A stretch of DNA of 5,122 nt from Sulfurovum sp. (GTDB lineage: Bacteria; Campylobacterota; Campylobacteria; Campylobacterales; Sulfurovaceae): positions 1-5,122 of the forward strand of contig JAPHUJ010000215.1 in NCBI GenBank assembly GCA_026193735.1, written 5' to 3'. The stretch's first letter is position 1, and every line of letters begins with the position of its first letter. A program made the translations under genes and the position numbers. Shown here in pieces: positions 1 to 5,122 of the stretch. The notes under the pieces were generated by a model. It was given only the letters and a program-made list of their open reading frames with translations, was not told the DNA's origin and searched no databases.

Positions 1-1472
1 CCCAACATGATAATTACGGCCAATACTACCAGGAGTAATTCGGGAAAGTTAAAAGCAATATGTGAAATAAAAGGATCACTCATCATAAAATAGGCCAAAA
101 CAGCCACTATTAAAGAGCCGCTTCCTTGAATAAAAACCTCTCTGGCTCCAGCTTCTTCCCAGAGTATTGACATTCTCTCGATCGTCCAAGCTAAGATGAT
201 CATAGGAAAAAATGTAACCGTGAGTACCTCTTTGATTCCCAGCTTAAAACTTAAAATACTCATAAATGACATAATAAGGATAACCACGATCATCACTGCT
301 GAGATCCTGGCCACCAGTAACAGGTTAAGGTTACTTAAATAAGATCGAATAACCAATCCCATCCCTACGATCAATATAAACATTATCAGTCCGGCAGACA
401 AAGTAGTCTCCATAAAGGCCAAAGCTATCAAAATAGGCATAAAAGTCCCTGATGTCCTTATTCCTACCAATACTCTGAGTAATACCACTACCAATGCACC
501 AAAAGGTACTAACAATATATGTCGATACGCATTCTGTTCTGAAACAGGAAGTGTGAAGAGTGAAAAATCCAATATCGCAGCCTTCTCTAATATTTCTTGC
601 TTATCAAGAAGATATTGCACCGGAACCTGACGTTCATTAAGTGAGAAGCTGATATGGGAATTTTTTGCTCCTGTTACATCGATCAATGATTCACCACCTT
701 GCTGCCAGACAAAAAAATTCTTATCCCGTGTGACTTTTCCTTTTTTTAAATCATAAAGTTGCCACTTCTTTCCATCATATACCTCAAGCATAGGAGTCAA
801 TGCGATATTACGTCGTTCACTTTCTAGATAGAGTCCATGGATCTCTCGTACTAATATCTTTCTGTATCTCAAAAGACGAGAGATCATTTCACGTTTTGAT
901 TCACCTCCCTGTGCAAGAAGTATTTTGACTGCCTGAGAAGGTTCTTTTGCAGAAAAATCATGGATCAATTGCGCAGCAAACGAGTGGGTATCTGCAGATC
1001 TTGATCGAACATCCTCAAGAAGGTTTTTTGCTGTATTTCTCAATGTATCAGGAAGATCACTGAGGGTTTCAATTTTCTGTTCATAAGAGAGTGCAGGAAG
1101 TTTAGGTTTATATTCCCCCGGTTTTATCAATAGTTCAATAGAATAGTAGAGTATTTGAGGTCCTACAACTTTCCGTTTGCTCCATTCTGCTCTTTTCCCA
1201 TGTTCTGTTTCTGCTTCTGCATAACCAAAACCGGATGATGCTACATCTTCAGAGAGTATTTGTATCCCTTCCTGAGGCTCTGGAATTACCATAGATACTA
1301 ATACCGATTTGTTTTGTCCCTCAAATGAAATCTCTGCCCCTATCTTATATACAGAACGCTTTTCATGTGGTAAAAATGGTATACCAAGTACGCTGACTTT
1401 ATACCAAACTATAAAAAGTCCTATAAATGTTAGACTAAGAGCAATCAGCAATACTTGAAATCTTCTAGACAC
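1..1472 (-). CDS. Inactive transglutaminase fused to seven transmembrane helices (UUP1 / 7TM_transglut family), 3' end cut by window
   Basis: The frame is open from a GTG at 1472 to the window edge, giving 490 codons without a stop. Residues 6-24 form an N-terminal membrane anchor (FQVLLIALSLTFIGLFIVW). Residues about 26-317 form an extracytoplasmic region ending in a transglutaminase-like fold. Residues about 318-490 form seven short helices. The family signature is clear: LRVLVGIRTSGTFMPILIAL at 332-351, then ARISAV, FPMIILAWTIERMSILWEE and FPELLL. In the transglutaminase part, LTPMLEVYDGKKWQLYD ends at D241. The Asp position is kept, but the expected His of HxWxEV is Thr226, and the whole translation contains no cysteine, so it should be non-catalytic. 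I infer a scaffold or binding role in the inner membrane. Relatives end shortly after this point with a GRYTGYR-like tail, so about 15-20 residues are probably missing. The start is supported by GGGAG four bases upstream, by the N-terminal helix, and by the absence of another good start nearby. The gene follows the retropepsin gene by 12 nt and is probably translated with it. Function is unknown; family assignment is firm. Confidence 0.93.
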   Translation of the reverse strand, partial: MSRRFQVLLIALSLTFIGLFIVWYKVSVLGIPFLPHEKRSVYKIGAEISFEGQNKSVLVSMVIPEPQEGIQILSEDVASSGFGYAEAETEHGKRAEWSKRKVVGPQILYYSIELLIKPGEYKPKLPALSYEQKIETLSDLPDTLRNTAKNLLEDVRSRSADTHSFAAQLIHDFSAKEPSQAVKILLAQGGESKREMISRLLRYRKILVREIHGLYLESERRNIALTPMLEVYDGKKWQLYDLKKGKVTRDKNFFVWQQGGESLIDVTGAKNSHISFSLNERQVPVQYLLDKQEILEKAAILDFSLFTLPVSEQNAYRHILLVPFGALVVVLLRVLVGIRTSGTFMPILIALAFMETTLSAGLIMFILIVGMGLVIRSYLSNLNLLLVARISAVMIVVILIMSFMSILSFKLGIKEVLTVTFFPMIILAWTIERMSILWEEAGAREVFIQGSGSLIVAVLAYFMMSDPFISHIAFNFPELLLVVLAVIIML

Positions 1473-1476
1473 GAAA

Positions 1477-1481
1477 CTCCC
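1477..1481 (-). promoter_or_regulatory. Ribosome binding site of the transglutaminase-7TM gene
   Basis: On the minus strand GGGAG lies four bases before the GTG start at 1472, and only 3 nt separate it from the TAA stop of the retropepsin gene (1485-1487). The spacing is slightly short, but it is the only purine-rich Shine-Dalgarno motif in the 12-nt gap. It supports the GTG start, and its position next to the upstream stop suggests translational coupling. Confidence 0.6.
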
Positions 1482-1484
1482 TTT

Positions 1485-2051
1485 TTATTTAGGTAATACC
1501 ATAGGTTTAAATTGAAACTTCTTTCCCACATCCACAATACAGTAGTCACGTAAAAAATTTCGTCCGATAAGCACAGGATATTGATATGCATCCCGATCAT
1601 TTAAAGTAACAGAAATAAGCTGAGAAACATCCCCTAGGATAATACGCATCTTTACAACATAACGATCTTGTGACTCGGCACCATGACGTTTTATCTGGAC
1701 GGTTTTAATCACTTTTCTCTCGATCGTATGTTCTTTTTTTCCAGCCATAACAACAAACCGTACCCACTGTTTTCCATCACGCTCAAAAGGTGTGATCTCC
1801 CGGGCATCAATGGATGTTGTTTTTGCACCTGTATCAATACGTGCTTTAAGCACAACATTAGGGGGAACAAGTCGAACCTTCTCTACATTTCCAATGATCC
1901 TCTTGCAATCAGATAGTTCTGTATTGAGATTCTCGGAAGTGTTATTTTGATCCTCTACCGGTAATGTATTCTCTTTAGCTTCTATCAAAGATGTAGCGCA
2001 AAACAAAAGCAAAAATAGTATGCTATAGCGCCATCCCGTTTGTGAAATCAT
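1485..2051 (-). CDS. Exported retropepsin-like protease, RimB / 'ATP-dependent zinc protease' family (PF05618)
   Basis: This 188-residue protein has a hydrophobic signal peptide at about 1-25 (ILFLLLFCATSLIEA), a short polar linker rich in Asn and Glu (26-48), and one retropepsin-like domain (50-188). The catalytic Asp is D73 in ARIDTGAKTTSIDA. The second family motif is VLIGRNFLRDYCIVDV at 160-175. The common name 'zinc protease' is historical: the fold is that of aspartic retropepsins, which act as dimers. In the RimABK system the cytosolic relative RimB trims glutamate tails added by RimK. The signal peptide here points instead to a periplasmic target, not visible in the sequence. Cys49 and Cys171 flank the domain and could form a disulfide. 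Cys18 has no proper lipobox before it (LLLFC), so a lipoprotein is unlikely. I chose ATG 2051 because GGAGAG precedes it by five bases and the signal peptide follows at once. An in-frame ATG at 2090 lies upstream of the promoter -10 box. The transglutaminase-7TM gene follows by 12 nt. Confidence 0.92.
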   Translation of the reverse strand: MISQTGWRYSILFLLLFCATSLIEAKENTLPVEDQNNTSENLNTELSDCKRIIGNVEKVRLVPPNVVLKARIDTGAKTTSIDAREITPFERDGKQWVRFVVMAGKKEHTIERKVIKTVQIKRHGAESQDRYVVKMRIILGDVSQLISVTLNDRDAYQYPVLIGRNFLRDYCIVDVGKKFQFKPMVLPK

Positions 2052-2056
2052 AGTTA

Positions 2057-2062
2057 CTCTCC
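2057..2062 (-). promoter_or_regulatory. Ribosome binding site of the retropepsin gene
   Basis: GGAGAG on the minus strand is five bases before ATG 2051. This strong Shine-Dalgarno match decides the start in favour of ATG 2051 over the longer in-frame ATG at 2090, which has no such motif. Confidence 0.75.
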
Positions 2063-2078
2063 ATAATATATATATGAC

Positions 2079-2087
2079 ATTATAACA
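2079..2087 (-). promoter_or_regulatory. Extended -10 promoter of the retropepsin/transglutaminase-7TM operon
   Basis: The minus strand reads TGTTATAAT, a perfect TATAAT with the TGn extension, about 27 bases before ATG 2051. Transcription would start near 2072, giving a leader of about 20 nt that holds an AT-dinucleotide run and the ribosome binding site. No good TTGACA-like -35 box is present at 16-18 nt spacing, which is usual for extended -10 promoters. The promoter lies between the channel stop (2124) and the retropepsin start, so the downstream pair can be expressed independently of the channel gene. This is motif evidence only. Confidence 0.6.
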
Positions 2088-2093
2088 CATGTG
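2086..2093. repeat. CACATGTG palindrome touching the extended -10 element
   Basis: An 8-bp perfect palindrome sits directly upstream of the TATAAT box and includes the TG bases of the extension. It could be a regulator half-site, but such a short palindrome also occurs by chance and no second copy is seen in the gap. Confidence 0.25.
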
Positions 2094-2123
2094 AAAGTTT
2101 TAAGACTTTATATGTGTTTTAAG

Positions 2124-3968
2124 TCACCTAATTTGTAGATCATTATCATCTTTTTTTGTTTCAGTTTTTTTGACGTGTAGGTCCATCTGAGGGAAAGGTA
2201 TCTCAATATGGTGTTTATTGAGTGTAGCGTAGATAAATTTTAAAAAATCTGATTTTGTGCCTGAAGGTTTAAGGGTTGATTGTCCTCTCACCCACACGAC
2301 AAGTTCATAGTCAACGGAGCTTGATCCCATAGCGGTCATCCAAACAAGTGTAGTGTATTTGGAAGGCTTTGAGACATAATTAAGATTTGAGAGTTTGAGT
2401 TCTTCAAAAATTACTTCTTCTACCTTTTCATTAGGTGTACCATAGGCAACAGAAAAAGGGATATGTATCCGCCTGATGTCATTTTCTAAAGTCCAGTTGA
2501 TAACATTGTTCTGAATAAAAGAAGAATTTGGAATGATGACATCGATATTATCATTGGTGGTAACGGTGGTAGAACGCATTTTCATGTCGCTTACTGTTCC
2601 CCGAATAGTATCTGAGATCTCTATATAATCTCCCAAACGGATAGTCCTCTCAAACATTAGAATTATACCTGCTGCAAGATTAGAGACCACAGTCTGTAAA
2701 CCAAAACCAATACCTATAGAGAGTGCTCCTGCAACAAGGCCCAGGTTGGAGAGATCTAACCCTATACTTTTCAATGCAATTATTAAAGTGATAAAAACAA
2801 GAAAATAGTAACCTACACTAGAAATCATTTTAGCTGAAGAATTAGAAAGTTTTTCACTTGTAGCCAGGTTCATTATCTTTCGTTTATAGAATGCAGCAAA
2901 CATAAATCCGAGAATCAATATCAGAAGAACTTTGAGAATATCCATGATGGAGATATTTTGTTCATTAAAGACAAAAAGGGATTCAGTGAGCTTGTTGTAA
3001 GTATAGTCGTAAAGGCTTTCCGTACTCTCCTGAACATTTGAAAGTGCTAGTGCTACATTACCTGCCTTTTCTTTGAATAATTCTTTGAGGATGGATCGTT
3101 TGAATGTATAGTGCTTGATAAGTTCGGGAGTGAGTGTCTCAAGGTCTTTTTTCCCAGTATTGAAAAGGTCAAGTGCTTTTTGGTTTTCGCCTATTTGTAA
3201 ATAAGCTAGAGAAAGAAGTAAGGTTTGATCGATCTTTGTAGTAAGTGCCTCCATTTTTTCCATAGTATTGGTAAGAAGTTTTTTGTCCAATATCTCCGAT
3301 AGCGTATCATGGTGTATAAGTTCACGTTCTTTAGCCAGATTGAGTGCAACTGCTTCTTGCTCTATGGCAGGGAATCTTGTGCTTATATCAGCAAGTTTTT
3401 TCTCTAATGTCGGAATATCAAAGATAACATGTTTTAGTGCCTGTTTAAAACGATCCTCCCCTTTTTTGACCAAGGTTTCATATGCTTGTATAGAAAGTGC
3501 ATGGTTGTTTCCTTTAATTTTATAAAATGCATATTGTAATTGGTAAAGCAGTAGGTTTTTTTTATCTTCAATTGTAATATCATTGATACTTTTTTGTAAA
3601 AATGCTCGCTTGGATTGCATCTTGGATTGTTCTTCTTTTAGGATATTGATCGTTGTGTAGGTATCGGTAAGTGCATTAAGATAAGAAAGATAGTTTTCAG
3701 TACTTATATTTTGATTATCAGGCAAAAGTGAATCAGGCATAGGATTAACTTTTGATGTAAAAGAGAGCATATCTTTAAGTTTTGATAAAATCATGCGTTC
3801 CGTCGCAACACGCTCTATATCAGCTTGATCTTGAGAGTCTTCTTTTTCGATAAGTTTGCCGACTTTTTCATAATAGGCTATCGTGTTATTTCCCTCATAC
3901 AGGTTTGTATCTATATCTGCAGACCATAAAGAGAGGGAGAGAAAGAATAAGAGAATAAATGATTTCAT
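2124..3968 (-). CDS. MscS-family mechanosensitive ion channel with long N-terminal extracytoplasmic helical domain
   Basis: This 614-residue inner-membrane channel should open under membrane tension and release solutes on osmotic downshock. A signal peptide (1-17, ending LWSA) precedes a helix-rich, charged region at about 18-335 with coiled-coil-like stretches and one TPR-like segment (LAYLQIGENQKALDLF, 254-269). Membrane helices follow at about 338-361 and 381-402, then the pore helix TM3 at about 405-440. The core MscS signature is plain: GALSIGIGFGLQTVVSNLAA (414-433), then GIILMFERTIRLGDYIEI. The cytoplasmic beta domain follows (RGTVSDMKMRSTTVTTNDN and VIIPNSSFIQNNVINW), then an alpha/beta domain ending with the typical IPFPQMDLHV (590-599). 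At more than twice the length of the 286-residue E. coli MscS, it resembles larger MscS relatives with an extracytoplasmic sensor or assembly domain; only three membrane helices are clear. ATG 3968 is supported by the signal peptide, although no good Shine-Dalgarno is visible. It has its own upstream promoter. The family is certain; the gating ion or stimulus cannot be told. Confidence 0.95.
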   Translation of the reverse strand: MKSFILLFFLSLSLWSADIDTNLYEGNNTIAYYEKVGKLIEKEDSQDQADIERVATERMILSKLKDMLSFTSKVNPMPDSLLPDNQNISTENYLSYLNALTDTYTTINILKEEQSKMQSKRAFLQKSINDITIEDKKNLLLYQLQYAFYKIKGNNHALSIQAYETLVKKGEDRFKQALKHVIFDIPTLEKKLADISTRFPAIEQEAVALNLAKERELIHHDTLSEILDKKLLTNTMEKMEALTTKIDQTLLLSLAYLQIGENQKALDLFNTGKKDLETLTPELIKHYTFKRSILKELFKEKAGNVALALSNVQESTESLYDYTYNKLTESLFVFNEQNISIMDILKVLLILILGFMFAAFYKRKIMNLATSEKLSNSSAKMISSVGYYFLVFITLIIALKSIGLDLSNLGLVAGALSIGIGFGLQTVVSNLAAGIILMFERTIRLGDYIEISDTIRGTVSDMKMRSTTVTTNDNIDVIIPNSSFIQNNVINWTLENDIRRIHIPFSVAYGTPNEKVEEVIFEELKLSNLNYVSKPSKYTTLVWMTAMGSSSVDYELVVWVRGQSTLKPSGTKSDFLKFIYATLNKHHIEIPFPQMDLHVKKTETKKDDNDLQIR

Positions 3969-3971
3969 AAA

Positions 3972-3998
3972 ATGCTACTTTTTTTTAGATTATAGCAT
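3972..3998. repeat. Inverted repeat ATGCTA...TAGCAT around the channel promoter
   Basis: Six-base arms at 3972-3977 and 3993-3998 enclose a 15-base AT-rich loop with a run of eight T on the plus strand. The right arm overlaps the extended -10 box and the left arm lies just before the channel start. It could be an operator or a leader hairpin, but the arms are short and it may be chance. Confidence 0.25.
3989..3997 (-). promoter_or_regulatory. Extended -10 promoter of the MscS-family channel gene
   Basis: The minus strand reads TGCTATAAT, again a perfect TATAAT with TGn extension, 20 bases before ATG 3968. The predicted start of transcription is near 3982, giving a very short leader of about 14 nt made mostly of A. 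No convincing -35 box is present (AAACTT at 17 nt spacing is a poor match). The leader has no strong Shine-Dalgarno, so translation may rely on the A-rich leader. This is motif evidence only. Confidence 0.55.
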
Positions 3999-4052
3999 AG
4001 TAGGTATCGTAAAGTTTAGAATAAGCAGTTAAATATCATGTATTATTGTTGT

Positions 4053-4064
4053 GTGGCAGGCCAC
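4053..4064 (-). terminator. Short hairpin just after the antiporter stop (weak terminator candidate)
   Basis: GTGGC and GCCAC face each other across two bases (in practice a four-pair stem with a tetraloop), beginning three bases after the antiporter stop codon. No T-rich tract follows on the minus strand, so it is not a canonical intrinsic terminator. It may only pause RNA polymerase or protect the 3' end, and the channel gene could still be reached by read-through. Confidence 0.2.
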
Positions 4065-4067
4065 CCA

Positions 4068-5122
4068 TTAATAATAGGCAGCAATAATGGCATAACATAC
4101 AAAGAACATCAAGTGTGCCAAACCTTCAAAATAGTTAGTATGTCCCTCTTCTGTACTTTTCCATGCCAGGATGACAGTCATCATTAAAGCACCTACTTGT
4201 AGCGGGTTAAAGTCTAGCATAAGATTGATACCGCTCATATATGCCAAGGCCAGCAAGATAGGTACAGTAAGAAGAATTGACACCACAGAAGCACCCATTG
4301 CAATGTTGACAACCCTTTGGATCTGATCATTTCTTGCTGCTTTGATAGCAGTGAATATTTCAGGGGTAACTGCAACAATCGCAATGATCAAACCGGCAAG
4401 CCCTGCAGAGATACCATACTCTTTAGCCAGCTTTACACCATCGGTGGCAAACACTTCTGCGCCAAGTGCAATAATCCCAATAAAAATAAAAATGACAACA
4501 AAGTTTCCAATGTTGTTAAAGCTCTCAAAGATATAATCACTACGCTCATTTTCATCAATCTCTTGATTCTCTTCTTTTAGCTTTCTTTTAAGTCTAAACA
4601 GTCTGCTTTTGGCTGTTGCCTGAAAAAAATGTGTATGGGTTCTGGTTTGAAAGATAAAAATAATGATGTAAAAAGCCATGAGTACACCCGCGATAATAAT
4701 ACTTGTTTCCTGGATCACAGCTTTACCATGCTCTGACTCACTTAAAAGACTTGGAACCAAAAGTGCCAATGCTGTTACAAACAAGATCGTCGTGTAGGTG
4801 CTTGAAGTCTCTTTGTTGTGTTGCTGTTCTGTAAACTTAAGACCACCTATAAATACAGCTAGTCCCAAAAGTACGTTCATGTCTACGATCACCGCAGAGA
4901 TAATACCACCTTTTACCGTTTCAACCACTTCTGGAGAATGTACGGCCTCAAGCAAGATGATATACAGAAGAATGATTTCGACAATGACTGCAGAAAAGGT
5001 AAGAACCATACTTCCATAAGGTTCTACCAGTCTTTCAGACAGTATTTCAGCTACTTCGGAAACTGTTAAAGAGAGAGCGGCTATACCTATGGCTGCCAGT
5101 GCTGTAGCCATAGCACCGTGAC
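4068..5122 (-). CDS. chaA: ChaA-type calcium (sodium/potassium):proton antiporter, 5' end probably cut by window
   Basis: This is an inner-membrane exchanger of the cation/Ca2+ antiporter superfamily, ChaA branch, which moves Ca2+, and in E. coli also Na+ and K+, out in exchange for protons. The internal repeat is visible. Numbering from the first in-window ATG (5111), the first copy is SERLVEPYGSMVLTFSAVIVE with E45 near its centre. The second copy is AVTPEIFTAIKAARNDQIQR (247-266) with E251, followed by VVNIAMGASVVSILLTVPI. Other matches to ChaA are IGGLKFTEQ (88-96), IFQTRTHTHFF (153-163) and the C-terminal HTNYFEGLAHL. About ten hydrophobic segments are split by a charged cytoplasmic loop at about 164-199. 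ATG 5111 has no visible Shine-Dalgarno, the frame stays open to the window edge, and E. coli ChaA has about 40 residues upstream of the matching point. I therefore think the true start is outside. The stop is TAA at 4068-4070. The channel gene follows after 99 nt. The ion actually transported is inferred from the family. Confidence 0.9.
   Translation of the reverse strand, partial: HGAMATALAAIGIAALSLTVSEVAEILSERLVEPYGSMVLTFSAVIVEIILLYIILLEAVHSPEVVETVKGGIISAVIVDMNVLLGLAVFIGGLKFTEQQHNKETSSTYTTILFVTALALLVPSLLSESEHGKAVIQETSIIIAGVLMAFYIIIFIFQTRTHTHFFQATAKSRLFRLKRKLKEENQEIDENERSDYIFESFNNIGNFVVIFIFIGIIALGAEVFATDGVKLAKEYGISAGLAGLIIAIVAVTPEIFTAIKAARNDQIQRVVNIAMGASVVSILLTVPILLALAYMSGINLMLDFNPLQVGALMMTVILAWKSTEEGHTNYFEGLAHLMFFVCYAIIAAYY

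Noticed and set aside
1683..1916. Plus-strand open frame of 77 codons inside the retropepsin gene
   Set aside because: It is fully antisense to a well-supported conserved domain, and its product has no recognisable motif.
2064..2075. AT dinucleotide run in the retropepsin leader, considered as a phase-variable repeat
   Set aside because: It is short and interrupted, lies after the predicted transcription start rather than in the promoter spacer or a coding frame, and is ordinary for an AT-rich leader.
2052..2090. Longer retropepsin gene starting at ATG 2090 (13 extra residues, MCYNVIYILWRVT)
   Set aside because: The extension lies across the TATAAT box and predicted transcription start, has no ribosome binding site, and would put polar residues before the signal peptide. 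ATG 2051 has GGAGAG at five bases.
2094..2109. Possible terminator after the channel gene: AAAGT/ACTTT stem with a six-base loop
   Set aside because: The stem has five mostly AT pairs, no GC-rich core and no following T tract on the minus strand, so it would be too unstable to terminate.
3268..3525. Plus-strand open frame of 85 codons inside the channel gene
   Set aside because: It is antisense to the continuous N-terminal domain of the channel; its Ser/Leu-rich product looks like a complement-strand artefact.
4317..5019. Three plus-strand open frames (4317-4580, 4342-4536, 4798-5019) inside the antiporter gene
   Set aside because: All lie opposite the conserved ChaA-like coding sequence and two overlap each other; none shows a family motif.
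5109..5111. ATG 5111 as the true antiporter start
   Set aside because: No Shine-Dalgarno is seen in the 11 bases available, the frame is open to the edge, and family members have about 40 more N-terminal residues. It cannot be excluded without upstream sequence.

Overview
The window carries four protein genes, all on the minus strand and packed with little spacing. In order of transcription (right to left) they are a ChaA-type cation/proton antiporter, an MscS-family mechanosensitive channel with a large extracytoplasmic N-terminal domain, a small exported retropepsin-like protease (the RimB / 'ATP-dependent zinc protease' family), and an inactive-transglutaminase protein fused to seven membrane helices (UUP1 / 7TM_transglut family). 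Both outer genes run off the window: the antiporter probably lacks its N-terminal end, and the transglutaminase-7TM protein lacks its last few residues. No RNA genes, CRISPR arrays, insertion sequences or integration marks are visible.

The DNA is AT-rich. The proteins are rich in Lys, Ile and Leu, and the exported ones have short hydrophobic signal peptides. This fits a Gram-negative bacterium, most likely a Campylobacterota member of the Sulfurimonas/Sulfurovum type. That placement is an impression from protein style and base composition, not a measured result.

Layout: 4068-5122 is the antiporter. 3969-4067 is a gap with a weak hairpin and an extended -10 promoter (TGCTATAAT) for the channel. 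2124-3968 is the channel. 2052-2123 is a gap with a second extended -10 promoter (TGTTATAAT). 1485-2051 is the retropepsin gene. After 12 nt, which contain a Shine-Dalgarno sequence next to the previous stop, comes the GTG-started transglutaminase-7TM gene at 1-1472. The last two genes look like one operon, probably continued to the left of the window by a RimK-like ATP-grasp ligase, the usual third member of this set.

The theme is the cell envelope and ion or osmotic balance. The channel would release solutes under membrane tension, and the antiporter would trade Ca2+, Na+ or K+ for protons. The retropepsin and 7TM protein belong to a conserved but poorly understood amidoligase-linked system. 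Because the retropepsin here has a signal peptide and the 7TM protein has a large extracytoplasmic domain, this version most likely acts in the periplasm rather than on ribosomal protein S6 like classical RimK/RimB. This operon is the part of the window closest to an incompletely described system.
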